Assembly: GCF_903645315.1 (NCBI RefSeq)
Contig: NZ_CAHJXL010000001.1
Span: 2,883,501 to 2,947,500 of the forward strand
Source: Victivallis sp. Marseille-Q1083
Lineage (GTDB): Bacteria; Verrucomicrobiota; Lentisphaeria; Victivallales; Victivallaceae
DNA length: 64,000 nucleotides
Direction: 5' to 3'
How positions within the stretch are numbered: the stretch's first letter is position 1; each line of letters starts with the position of its first letter. The notes under the pieces are model-generated. The model did not search any database. It was not told the DNA's origin and saw only the letters and a list, made by a program, of their open reading frames with translations. The translations under genes and the position numbers were made by a program. Of the stretch, positions 25,085 to 33,630 are shown piece after piece.

Positions 25085-25521
25085 TCGCCCGCGCGGTCTG
25101 GGCGGTCTGCCGCCATCAGCAGGCCGGCTTGAGCCGTCTGCTTGCTCCATACCGTCTCGGCGGCGGTTCTTACGTTTATCTGCTGATCATTGCGGAGAAT
25201 CCGGGTATTACCCAGATCGAATTGAGCAGCCGCCTGGCCATCGACCGGGCGACGGTCAGCAAAATGTTGGCGATTCTAGAACGGGAAAATCTGATTCGCC
25301 GGTTCCCGCACCCGGACGACCGCCGTTCCGCCAAACTCGAAGCGACGCCGCAGGGGATGGAAACTTTCGACCGTCTGGCCAGGACCGTGACCGGTTTCCG
25401 CCTGAAGATGCTGGAGGGCATTGCGCCGGAGGAGCAGGAAGTCACCCTCCGTACCTTGCGAAAGATTCTTGCCAACATCCGGGAACCCGGCGACGGTGAA
25501 TCCGATTTTTTCCGGCAGTAG
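25066..25521 (+). CDS. MarR-family transcriptional regulator
   Basis: A 151-residue winged-helix regulator. The ATG at 25066 overlaps the end of the exporter gene and follows GGAGGA by 7 bases. The winged helix covers about 35-105, with ITQIELSSRLAIDRATVSKMLAILERENLIRRFPHPDDRRSAKLEATPQG, in which the D-RR of the wing is conserved. As last gene of an HlyD/FUSC operon whose promoter carries a perfect palindrome, it most likely represses the operon until an aromatic or phenolic ligand binds. The ligand is unknown. Confidence 0.92.
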   Translation: MYQPNLIARAVWAVCRHQQAGLSRLLAPYRLGGGSYVYLLIIAENPGITQIELSSRLAIDRATVSKMLAILERENLIRRFPHPDDRRSAKLEATPQGMETFDRLARTVTGFRLKMLEGIAPEEQEVTLRTLRKILANIREPGDGESDFFRQ

Positions 25522-25723
25522 TGCCGCGAATCGTTTTTGCGGAGTATTCAAGGTGCTCCAACGCGGGGAGTTGAAATTTTTTCTGGATGATCTGGACGGC
25601 GCCAAGGTCGATTTTTCTGCCGATGGCCGGTCTGGCGCCGGGGAACGGCCGGCGCTTTCCGGATGCCTTGCCGGAGGCGCTTGGCTGGCTGTCTGCCGGT
25701 CAAGCGAATGCGAATTGGTTTTT

Positions 25724-26974
25724 TCAGTTGGCCAGCAGTTGGTGAATCAGTGCACAGAACCGGTCGCCGCGTTCCTGATAGTTGCGAAACAGATCCATGC
25801 TGGCGCAGGCCGGGGACAGCAGGATGATTTCACCGTCCACCGCCGCATTGGCTGCTGCGACGACCGCGGTGTCGAAATCGTCGAATTCCCGGCAGAACAG
25901 GTGCGCTTCGAGCGTTCGGTAAATCTTGTGCCGGCACTCGCCGAACAGATAAGCCGCCCGGATTGCCGGCCCGTATTTGGCCAGCAGCGCAAAATCCATC
26001 GCTTTGTCCAGGCCGCCGAGCAGCAGGTGGACGTTGCGCACGCCGGGCGTGATCAGACTGTCGAGGGCGGCCGCGACAGCGGCCGGATTGGTCGCTTTCG
26101 AGTCGTTGATGCAGAGGAGATTGCCGGTACCGGGAATTCGTTCCATCCGGTGGCGCCCGGTTTGGAATTCCCGCAGCGCCGCCTGAAAAACCGGTTCGAA
26201 GCAGCGTTCCGGCGGGACGACCCGGCCGATCAATTCGAGCGCGGCCAGCAGATTTTCCCGGTTGTGTGCGGCGTTCAAATGGGTGTCCGCCGGATTGATC
26301 AGGCATTTTCCCTGCCGGAAAATACCGTCGCCGCGCAATTCGAACAACGCCGGATAAGGCTGGTGCATCGCCAGGCCGAAAATACGATTTTCCGGCGGCA
26401 CGTGATCGAAGATGCGGTATTTGGCGGCCGTGTAGAGTTCCATGCTGTTGTTGTAGCGGTCGAGGTGATCCGATTCGATGTTCAGAATGACTGCGGCCAG
26501 CGGCGCGAAATCGCGGCAGTGTTCGAGCTGGAAGGAACTGACTTCGATGACCGGCAGCGTCGCTGCCGGCCGCAGGCCGGATTGCACATCGGCGGCGAGG
26601 TCGGACAACGGCAGCCCGATGTTGCCGGCGGCGCAGGCCGGCACTCCCAGCGCCGTCAGGAGATGGGCCGTCAGCTCGGTGGTGGTCGTTTTGCCGTTGG
26701 TGCCGGTGATGGCCAGGCAGGGGCCGGTGAAATGCCGGGCGGCGAATTCCAGTTCGCTGATCAGTTCGACGCCGCTTTGCCGGGCGGCGGCGTATAAGCC
26801 GGAACGCTGCGGCACCACGCCGGGGCTGATCACCGCCAGGTCGGCGTCGCCGAAACAGGATTGCGGTGATGCGGCGCTGTCGTCGGTGACGATTTGCTGG
26901 GAATATCCGAGTAGAGCGGCGAGACGGGCGGCGGCCTGGCCGCTTTTGCCGTTGCCGATGATGACGATTTTCAT
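25724..26974 (-). CDS. murD: UDP-N-acetylmuramoylalanine--D-glutamate ligase
   Basis: A 416-residue cytoplasmic Mur ligase that adds D-glutamate to UDP-MurNAc-L-Ala in peptidoglycan synthesis. The start at 26974 opens MKIVIIGNGKSGQAAARLA, the N-terminal UDP-binding fold. The central ATPase has ITGTNGKTTTTELTAHLL, then NIGLPLSD and a HLDRY motif. The C-terminal fold has INDSKATNPAAVAAAL and LLLGGLDKAMDF, both standard MurD signatures. Slightly short for the family (about 430-450). It is outside any dcw cluster here: its neighbours are a marR operon in convergence and an MlaA fusion in divergence. Confidence 0.95.
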   Translation of the reverse strand: MKIVIIGNGKSGQAAARLAALLGYSQQIVTDDSAASPQSCFGDADLAVISPGVVPQRSGLYAAARQSGVELISELEFAARHFTGPCLAITGTNGKTTTTELTAHLLTALGVPACAAGNIGLPLSDLAADVQSGLRPAATLPVIEVSSFQLEHCRDFAPLAAVILNIESDHLDRYNNSMELYTAAKYRIFDHVPPENRIFGLAMHQPYPALFELRGDGIFRQGKCLINPADTHLNAAHNRENLLAALELIGRVVPPERCFEPVFQAALREFQTGRHRMERIPGTGNLLCINDSKATNPAAVAAALDSLITPGVRNVHLLLGGLDKAMDFALLAKYGPAIRAAYLFGECRHKIYRTLEAHLFCREFDDFDTAVVAAANAAVDGEIILLSPACASMDLFRNYQERGDRFCALIHQLLAN

Positions 26975-27133
26975 AATGCTGCAATGCTCCGGTTCAAGTG
27001 ATGATGACATCAATATAATCTATCGGCGGCGACAGTGCAACCGCCAAAATGCCGATATTGGACCGGAAGGAGGAGCCGGGGAGGAAAATGATGGAAACGC
27101 GGCCCGATTCGGCGGCAAATTTGGCCGGTAACC

Positions 27134-27161
27134 TTGAATGTCGTAAAAACGGCGTTATCAT
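27134..27161 (+). promoter_or_regulatory. Promoter of the MlaA-hydrolase gene
   Basis: TTGAAT (27134-27139), a 16-base spacer and TATCAT (27156-27161) precede the ATG at 27202 by about 40 bases. CAGGAG lies 5 bases before the ATG. Confidence 0.65.
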
Positions 27162-27201
27162 AAATAATGTTGAAATTGCAATTGAATATGCAGGAGACGC
27201 A

Positions 27202-29262
27202 ATGAATTTCAAACGGTGCTTATTGAGCTGGTCCGGCGCTTTGCTGCTGGCCGGCGGCTGCCATTCGGCGGTGGAGGGAAAAATTGACGCCATGAAGGAA
27301 TCCGGGGTTGTCAAGCTGAACGAAGCCGGAGTGATTGATTATGCCGACCTGTCGCCGATGGACGATCTGCCGACCGAAATCGGCGGCCGGGATCCGGTCG
27401 AAGGGTTCAACCGGGCGATGTTTGCCACCAACGATGTGTTCATGCGTTATTTGTTCCGGCCGGTCGGCTACGTCTACGGTTCGATCTTTCCGGAACCGGC
27501 GGTGATGGCGTTCAACCGTTTTACCGACAACCTGGGGTTTCCGGCCCGGATGATCAGCGCTTTCTGCCAGGCCCGTTTCCAGGCCGGCGGTATCGAATTT
27601 GTCCGTTTCCTCGGCAATACGACGATCGGAATTGTCGGATTTTTCGATCCGGCGACGGCCTGGTTCGATCTGCCGCGGCAGGATTCCGATTTCGGGCAGG
27701 CGTTCGCCAGTTGGGGGATTGGGCCGGGCTGTTATCTGTTCCTGCCGGGCGCCGGCCCGACGAACGTGCGTGACGGAGTCGGTAAAATTTTCGACTATGC
27801 GCTGGACCCGAAAACCTATTTCTACGGCGGCCAGGCTTTTACGATGCTGAACAAGGGGATGACCTCCTATCGGGATTACGAAACGCTGGTTTACGCCAAC
27901 TTCGACCCCTATCTGCAGATGCGCGATCTGTCGCTTCTGACCCGGCGCATGCAGTTGGAGCGCTGGAAGCCGGAAACGACGGCTCTGCCGGAAGCGCAGC
28001 CGGCCCCGGCCGGTCCGGTCCAACTGGCGGATTATCCGGAGCAGGGCGGCGATGTCAACACGTTGCGGGCGGCGCTGTTCGATTTCACCGACCCGAGCGC
28101 CTGGACCTACCTTTCGGTATTCAACGGTTCGTTCGGCGCGGCCGGGTTGATCCGCGACGTTCAGGTGCTGCCGGGCAAACCGGCGATGGAATTTAAATTC
28201 TGGCCGGTCGCCGACAACCGGCGGGCGCCGCTGCTGATCATCCTGCCGGGGCTGGGCAGCCACTACACGGCGGCGACGGCGGCCGGTTTGGCAGAACTGG
28301 CCCACCAGCAGGGGTATGCCGTCGTCGTGCTCAGCAATGCGATGCACTGGGCTTTCGCCACCACGGCGACCGACAATTTCATGCCGGGATTCACGCCGGC
28401 CGATGCCAGGGCGATCCGCCAGGCGATCAATGCGGTGGTCAGGGATTTGAACGAGACGGAGCGCTGTTTCCCGGCGGATATCAGCTTGCTGGGCTATTCG
28501 CTCGGCGGCCTGGAAACGCTATTCATCGCTTCACAGCCGTCCGACGATCAGCCGTTTCAATTCCGCCGTTATATTGCGATCAATCCGCCGGTCGACCTGT
28601 TGCGCGGTTTGCAGTGCCTGGATGATTATTACGCTTCGATGCCGGCGCCGGATGCCGATGCGGCGGCGGACAATATGGTCGATGCCGCCGGAAATTTCAT
28701 GATGACGCTGCGCAACAAAAACGCCGAGGTCGGCTACTGGGGCGTGAAGACCGATTTGACGAACAACGGCGATACGCTGTTGTTCACCGACGAGGCGCAG
28801 GCGCGGTTCCTGATCGGCTACAGTTTCCGGCGTTCGCTGCAGGAGCTGCTGATCGCGCTGCACAAACAGCAGCCGCTGCCGGTGCTGCAGATTCCGTACA
28901 GTTGGTGGAACCGCCACGAATTGTACCGGGAAATTTCCCGCTTCGGTTACGAACAGTATTTGAACGAAGTGCTGCTGCCGTTTTACGAGCGGAAAGTCGG
29001 CGACAAAATTTCGCTGCCGAAGTTCAATGAGCTGGCCGGTTTGCACGCCGTTGAAGAGACGCTGCGCGACAACCCGAAAATCCGGGTACTGCACAACGGC
29101 GATGATTTTCTGACTGACGCCGCAGACCGGACTTTTCTGCAGCGGACGCTCGGCAGCCGGCTGACGCTTTTTAACACCGGCGGGCATCTGGGGAATTTTT
29201 TCCATCCGACCGTGCAGCAGGCGTTGCGCGACGCGTTGTCCCGGCAGCCGGCGGCGAAATGA
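27202..29262 (+). CDS. Fusion lipoprotein: MlaA (VacJ) domain plus alpha/beta hydrolase
   Basis: A 686-residue outer-membrane lipoprotein candidate with lipidation Cys20 (LLLAGGC). Residues about 55-270 are an MlaA/VacJ domain: DPVEGFNRAMFATNDVFMRY, then GNTTIGIVGFFDPAT and DFGQAFASWGIGPGCYLFLPG. Such proteins remove phospholipid from the outer leaflet and pass it to MlaC. Residues about 320-680 are a serine hydrolase: LLIILPGLGSH, nucleophile Ser433 in GYSLGG, a plausible His662 in TGGHLGNFF and an acid near HNGDDFLTD. MlaA is usually alone at about 250 residues, so the enzyme is joined to the lipid-handling domain. The start is fixed by CAGGAG and the lipobox. Confidence 0.85.
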   Translation: MNFKRCLLSWSGALLLAGGCHSAVEGKIDAMKESGVVKLNEAGVIDYADLSPMDDLPTEIGGRDPVEGFNRAMFATNDVFMRYLFRPVGYVYGSIFPEPAVMAFNRFTDNLGFPARMISAFCQARFQAGGIEFVRFLGNTTIGIVGFFDPATAWFDLPRQDSDFGQAFASWGIGPGCYLFLPGAGPTNVRDGVGKIFDYALDPKTYFYGGQAFTMLNKGMTSYRDYETLVYANFDPYLQMRDLSLLTRRMQLERWKPETTALPEAQPAPAGPVQLADYPEQGGDVNTLRAALFDFTDPSAWTYLSVFNGSFGAAGLIRDVQVLPGKPAMEFKFWPVADNRRAPLLIILPGLGSHYTAATAAGLAELAHQQGYAVVVLSNAMHWAFATTATDNFMPGFTPADARAIRQAINAVVRDLNETERCFPADISLLGYSLGGLETLFIASQPSDDQPFQFRRYIAINPPVDLLRGLQCLDDYYASMPAPDADAAADNMVDAAGNFMMTLRNKNAEVGYWGVKTDLTNNGDTLLFTDEAQARFLIGYSFRRSLQELLIALHKQQPLPVLQIPYSWWNRHELYREISRFGYEQYLNEVLLPFYERKVGDKISLPKFNELAGLHAVEETLRDNPKIRVLHNGDDFLTDAADRTFLQRTLGSRLTLFNTGGHLGNFFHPTVQQALRDALSRQPAAK

Positions 29263-29327
29263 GAAAACTGAAATCATTGCGACTTTGATTTCGTGCGATA
29301 ATCCAATTGTTCAAGGAGGATACGGTT

Positions 29328-30539
29328 ATGTGGGAACAAGGTGTCGACATTCATGAAGTTCGGGAATTGCGGGTCAATTCGCTGGTCTATCTCGGCGTTG
29401 GCGCGATTCACAAGATTGAGGAGATTGCCGCGCAGTTGAAGGCGCGCGAGATCGCCAGCGTGCTGGTGGTTTCCGGCCGGAACGCCTACAAAGCGACCGG
29501 CGCCTGGGATATTATCCGGGCGGCGCTGGACAAGAACGGCATCAAATACGTCAATTACGACCGGGTGTCGGCCAATCCGACCGTCGACCAGGTGGACGAA
29601 GCGGCGGCGATGGGCCGCGCCGCGTTGGCGACGGCGGTGATCGCCATCGGCGGCGGCAGTCCGATCGATGCCGGCAAAAGTGCGGCGATTCTGCTGAAAT
29701 ATCCGGATCGGACCGCCCGCGATATTTATGAATACAGTTTTTCGCCGTCGGAAGCCGTGCCGATCGTCGCGGTGAATCTGACCCATGGCACCGGGACGGA
29801 AGCCGACCGGTTTGCCGTCGTCACGGTGCCGGAAAAGGAATTCAAACCGGTGGTCGCCTATGACTGCCTCTATCCGACCTGGTCGATCGACGATCCGGCG
29901 TTGACGGTCGGCCTGCCGCCGAACCAGACCCGTTATGTCAGTATCGATGCGGTCAACCACGTCGTCGAAGCGGCGACCAGCAAAGGGGCCAGCCCGTATT
30001 CGATCATGCTGGCCAAGGAGACGATCCGGCTGGTGGCCGCCTATTTGCCGGCGGCGCTGGCGGACGGCAAGGACCTGACCGCCCGTTATTTCCTGCATTA
30101 CGCTTCCCTGATCGCCGGGGTGGCGTTCGACAACGCTCTGTTGCATTATACCCATGCTTTGGAGCATCCGCTGAGTGCGGTCAAGCCGGATTTGACGCAC
30201 GGCCTGGGGCTGGCGATGCTGCTGCCGGCGGTCGTCAAGAATATCTATCCGGCGGAAGCGGCGGTGCTGGCGGATATTTTAAGCCCGATCGTGCCCGGGC
30301 TGAGCGCCGATGTCGAGGACGGCAGCGTGGCCGCCCGCGGCGTGGAAAAATGGTTGTGTTCGGTCGGGGCCGATCATAAACTGGCCGACGAGGGCTTTGG
30401 CGAGAAGGATATTCCGCGGCTGGTGGAACTGACCTTCACGACGCCGTCGCTGTCGCTGCTGCTGAGCATGGCGCCGACGCTGGCCGACCGCCAGGCGGTG
30501 GAGGAAATCTACCGGGAATCGTTGCGGCCGATGCGCTGA
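29328..30539 (+). CDS. Iron-containing alcohol dehydrogenase
   Basis: A 403-residue cytoplasmic oxidoreductase of the group III (Fe-type) alcohol dehydrogenases. The ATG at 29328 is 7 bases after AAGGAGGA. The NAD(P)-binding N-terminal half includes AIGGGSPIDAGKSAAIL. The all-helical half holds the metal ligands: Asp and His in SIDAVNHVVEAATS, then two His in HYTHALEHPLSAVKPDLTHG. It would reduce aldehydes to alcohols (or the reverse) in fermentation, but the substrate cannot be told. It stands between the MlaA fusion and a terminator, convergent with an AraC gene. Confidence 0.92.
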   Translation: MWEQGVDIHEVRELRVNSLVYLGVGAIHKIEEIAAQLKAREIASVLVVSGRNAYKATGAWDIIRAALDKNGIKYVNYDRVSANPTVDQVDEAAAMGRAALATAVIAIGGGSPIDAGKSAAILLKYPDRTARDIYEYSFSPSEAVPIVAVNLTHGTGTEADRFAVVTVPEKEFKPVVAYDCLYPTWSIDDPALTVGLPPNQTRYVSIDAVNHVVEAATSKGASPYSIMLAKETIRLVAAYLPAALADGKDLTARYFLHYASLIAGVAFDNALLHYTHALEHPLSAVKPDLTHGLGLAMLLPAVVKNIYPAEAAVLADILSPIVPGLSADVEDGSVAARGVEKWLCSVGADHKLADEGFGEKDIPRLVELTFTTPSLSLLLSMAPTLADRQAVEEIYRESLRPMR

Positions 30540-30561
30540 CGGGAGTTCGGTGAACGAAAGG

Positions 30562-30600
30562 AAGCGCTCCGCCCTGACCGGCGGGGCGCTTTTTCATTTT
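30562..30600 (+). terminator. Rho-independent terminator after the alcohol dehydrogenase
   Basis: AAGCGCTCCGCC (30562-30573) pairs with GGCGGGGCGCTT (30580-30591) with one G-T pair and a 6-base loop; TTTCATTTTCC follows. It lies 22 bases after the stop codon and before the convergent AraC gene. Confidence 0.85.
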
Positions 30601-30606
30601 CCGGCG

Positions 30607-31437
30607 TCAAAAAACGGTCGGCGGCTGGCGCCGGAATGCCGCCGGCGTGACGCCGAAACGTTTTTTGAAACATTTGATGAAGTGAAAGACATCGTAAAAC
30701 CCCAGCTCCGCCGCCGTCTCCTCCGAATTGTATTGGCCGGTACTCAGTAATTGATGGGCTCGATCCAGCCGCAGGTTCTGCCAATAAGCCAACGGCGAAA
30801 CTCCGATGGTCGCTTTGAACAGCGCGGCAAAACGCGATTCCGAAAGGTGGACGGTTCCGGCCAGTGCCGCCAGTGTCGGCCGTGCCGCCAGATGACTGTG
30901 CAGTTGCCGCAGCGCCGGTGCCAGCCGGTGCAGGTCGTCGACTCGTTCCAGTTTCTCCGGCCGGGGCGTGCCATGCCTGATGAGTTCGCCGACCAGCGCC
31001 AAACCGGCGCTTTGCCGGTGCAGCGAACTTGCCAATGGCGACAGCCCCGCCGGCGGCCGCAGCAGCTTGAGCAGGGACTTCCGGAGCGGGCCGACGGTGG
31101 CGGCCGGAAAAAAATCCGGCAGGTCGAAGAAGTCCAGCAAATCCAGCCGGTGGAAAATGCTGACTTGAAAATGGCACCAGATCGAGATGCCGTTCTTCAG
31201 CATTTCTCTTGTGATGAAGCGGTGCCGGGTTTGCGCCCGGACCAGGATGCCGGTCTGCGGCAGGAAATGCACGGCCGGGGAGGCGGCCCGCTCGCAGCGG
31301 CCGCGATGGTCGCCGGCGTTGATCACCAGTACATGCTGCGGAAATTGCCGCCAGCCGGTGTGGTGTCCCGGTTCGACGACGGTGACATCGCCGCAGGCGA
31401 ATTCGAAAACAATCGGTGTGTCAAGCGATATTTCCAT
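30607..31437 (-). CDS. AraC-family transcriptional regulator
   Basis: A 276-residue regulator. The N-terminal 150 residues form a cupin-like sensor (EPGHHTGWRQFPQHVLVINAGD). The C-terminal 95 residues carry the two helix-turn-helix units of AraC proteins, including LAALAGTVHLSESRFAALFKATIGVSPLAYWQNLRLDRAHQLL and ETAAELGFYDVFHFIKCFKKRFGVTPAAFRR. It is divergent from the GH36 alpha-galactosidase gene, 129 bases away, and so is the likely controller of that gene in response to a sugar. AraC-galactosidase pairs of this kind are usual in glycan users; the ligand is inferred. Confidence 0.9.
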   Translation of the reverse strand: MEISLDTPIVFEFACGDVTVVEPGHHTGWRQFPQHVLVINAGDHRGRCERAASPAVHFLPQTGILVRAQTRHRFITREMLKNGISIWCHFQVSIFHRLDLLDFFDLPDFFPAATVGPLRKSLLKLLRPPAGLSPLASSLHRQSAGLALVGELIRHGTPRPEKLERVDDLHRLAPALRQLHSHLAARPTLAALAGTVHLSESRFAALFKATIGVSPLAYWQNLRLDRAHQLLSTGQYNSEETAAELGFYDVFHFIKCFKKRFGVTPAAFRRQPPTVF

Positions 31438-31500
31438 TGATATTTCCGCTGAATTTATGACGAACAGTGATTTCTTACATAAAAAAGACTATATCGTACA

Positions 31501-31529
31501 TTGGCGGAAAAACAAGTTTCTGCTATACT
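31501..31529 (+). promoter_or_regulatory. Promoter of the alpha-galactosidase gene
   Basis: TTGGCG (31501-31506), 17 bases, then TATACT (31524-31529), 38 bases before the ATG at 31567. AraC-type activators bind next to such weak -35 boxes; the AraC gene is divergent from here. Confidence 0.65.
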
Positions 31530-31566
31530 TTATAGTATCACAATTCCAAAGAACGGAGAAGAATTT

Positions 31567-33519
31567 ATGAATGAAATGTGGAATGTCATCGGTTTTCCGG
31601 CGTTCCGTTACGACGGCGAAGCGTTCGATCCGGCCCGCTGTGAGGTGATGGAGCGATTGCTGGCCGAGACCGCTGGATATCGGCGCTGGCAGCTCTGCTG
31701 CACGCTGCCGGACCGGAAGCTGATGCTGCGGCTGACCCGGACCGAATATCGCGACTATCCGGTGGCGGAGTACCTGCCGGAACTGTTGGGAATCGGTGAC
31801 GAAGCCAGCGGGCTGGTCGAGGATTTTCAAGCCTTGGCGTTTGTTCTGCCGCTGCCGCGTTCGGAACGCTGGGATGAGTATCCTTATCGTGAGGTACGGG
31901 TGCGGCGGAATCTGGGCAGCAAAAATGCGCAGGATGATTTCGTCGCCGCCGATGCGGTCCTGCGCGACCGTTATCCGGTCGATCGGTTGACCATGGATAC
32001 CGACGAAGGCCGTTCTTCGGCGGCTTTTCTGCCGTTTTTCGGCGTCGATTTGTCGCCGGAAGAGGGATACAATTTCGGATTGGGCTGGAGCGGAGCGTGG
32101 CGGGCGGATTTTCATCTGGATACCGCGCTGCGGATCACTGCCGGCCAGCGGAAAACCTGTTTCCGGGTATTGCCGGGGGAAACCATCCGCCAGATGTCGG
32201 TTGCCGTGCAGCACCGTTCCGGCCTCTCTGCCGCCGCCGGCCGGAATCAGTGGCGGCGTTTTCTCCTGGAATATCATTCGCCGCGCGACCGCGCCGGAAA
32301 TTTGCTGCTGCCGCCGCTGCCGTTGTGCGCCTGGGGCGGTATGTCCAACCGGGCGTTGCAGGAGATGGTCCGGATACGGGAGGAACATCTCCTGCCTTAT
32401 GACACCTTCTGGGTGGATGCCGGCTGGTTCGGCCCGGCCCGGGAAGTGGCCGACAGTGAATACGACGGCAGCGACTGGTACAGGACCGTCGGCGACTGGC
32501 GGATCAATCCGGTGCCGCATCCCGACGGGCTGAAACCGGTTGCCGATACGGTTCATGCCGCCGGCATGAAGTTTCTGCTCTGGGTTGAAATCGAGCGGGT
32601 GATGCCCGACGCGCCGGTGGCGCAGGAGCATCCGGACTGGCTGCTGCATGCCGGCGACGATGTCGGCAATTTGCTGCTCGACCTGGGCAATCCGGCGGCC
32701 TGGCAGTGGGCGTTCGAGACGGTTGCCGGCTTGATCCGGAGCCAGGGGGTCGACATTTACCGGCAGGATTTCAATTTCAATACCATTCCTTTCTGGACGG
32801 AGGCCGATGCGCCCGACCGGCAGGGGATCTGCGAAGCGAAATATATTGCCGGACTGTACCGGCTGTGGGATGCTTTGCGGACGGAGTTCCCGGATTTGCT
32901 GATCGACAACTGCGCCTCCGGCGGCCGGCGGCTGGACCTGGAGACGGTATCGCGCAGCATCTGCCTCTGGCGGTCGGATCTGCTGGGGCGGCCGTGGTTC
33001 GACTGCAGCGAATGCAATCACACCGAGAACGGCTATCTGAGCGGCTGGCTGCCGCTGCATGCCGGCGGGGTGACGATGAATCCGCTGGATGATTACGCTT
33101 TGTTGAGCGGCGTTGGCACCGGCGGTTCTTTCAGCGGTTTCGGTGCGCTCGAACTTGCTCCGGCGGAATGGGAGTGGCTGCGGTCCCGGCTGGAATTGGT
33201 ACAGCGGGTCAGGCGGTATTTTCTCGCTGATTTCTACCTGTTGACCCCGCAGCCGGAAAATCGGCGGAATTTCTATGCGGTGCAATGCCATGATCCGGAG
33301 ACCGATTCCGGGGTGGTGCTGGCGTTCCGCCGTCCGGAATCCCCGGAAGCTTCGTTGAAGTTGTCATGCCACGCGGTGGTTCCGGCGGCCCGTTACCGGC
33401 TGGAACGGTGGGAAGGGGACGAATCGGATGTCGGCGGCGAAACTCTGCAGCAGTGGCATCTGGAATTTCCGGCGCCGCGCAGCGTACAGCTCTATTTCTA
33501 CCGGCGAATCCAGGCGTGA
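31567..33519 (+). CDS. GH36-family alpha-galactosidase
   Basis: A 650-residue enzyme without a clear signal peptide, so probably cytoplasmic. ATG 31567 follows GGAGAAG by 5 bases. The N-terminal beta-sandwich covers about 1-220; the catalytic barrel has YDTFWVDAGWFGPAREVADS. The nucleophile Asp401 is in IYRQDFNF, the substrate-binding stretch DNCASGGRRLDLETVSRS follows, and the acid/base Asp471 is in LWRSDLLG. A C-terminal sandwich ends at residue 650. It would cleave alpha-1,6-galactosides such as melibiose, raffinose or galactomannan side chains. Slightly shorter than typical GH36 enzymes (about 700-730). The divergent AraC gene is its likely regulator. Confidence 0.9.
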   Translation: MNEMWNVIGFPAFRYDGEAFDPARCEVMERLLAETAGYRRWQLCCTLPDRKLMLRLTRTEYRDYPVAEYLPELLGIGDEASGLVEDFQALAFVLPLPRSERWDEYPYREVRVRRNLGSKNAQDDFVAADAVLRDRYPVDRLTMDTDEGRSSAAFLPFFGVDLSPEEGYNFGLGWSGAWRADFHLDTALRITAGQRKTCFRVLPGETIRQMSVAVQHRSGLSAAAGRNQWRRFLLEYHSPRDRAGNLLLPPLPLCAWGGMSNRALQEMVRIREEHLLPYDTFWVDAGWFGPAREVADSEYDGSDWYRTVGDWRINPVPHPDGLKPVADTVHAAGMKFLLWVEIERVMPDAPVAQEHPDWLLHAGDDVGNLLLDLGNPAAWQWAFETVAGLIRSQGVDIYRQDFNFNTIPFWTEADAPDRQGICEAKYIAGLYRLWDALRTEFPDLLIDNCASGGRRLDLETVSRSICLWRSDLLGRPWFDCSECNHTENGYLSGWLPLHAGGVTMNPLDDYALLSGVGTGGSFSGFGALELAPAEWEWLRSRLELVQRVRRYFLADFYLLTPQPENRRNFYAVQCHDPETDSGVVLAFRRPESPEASLKLSCHAVVPAARYRLERWEGDESDVGGETLQQWHLEFPAPRSVQLYFYRRIQA

Positions 33520-33630
33520 CTTGTCTGGAAAGGAAGCGGCCGGAGCGTCGGTGCGAATACTCCCGGAACCGGCTTGCAAATCCGCCGGCTCCGGGTAAGG
33601 GCGCGGAAGCTTAGAAAACGCCGGACCGCT

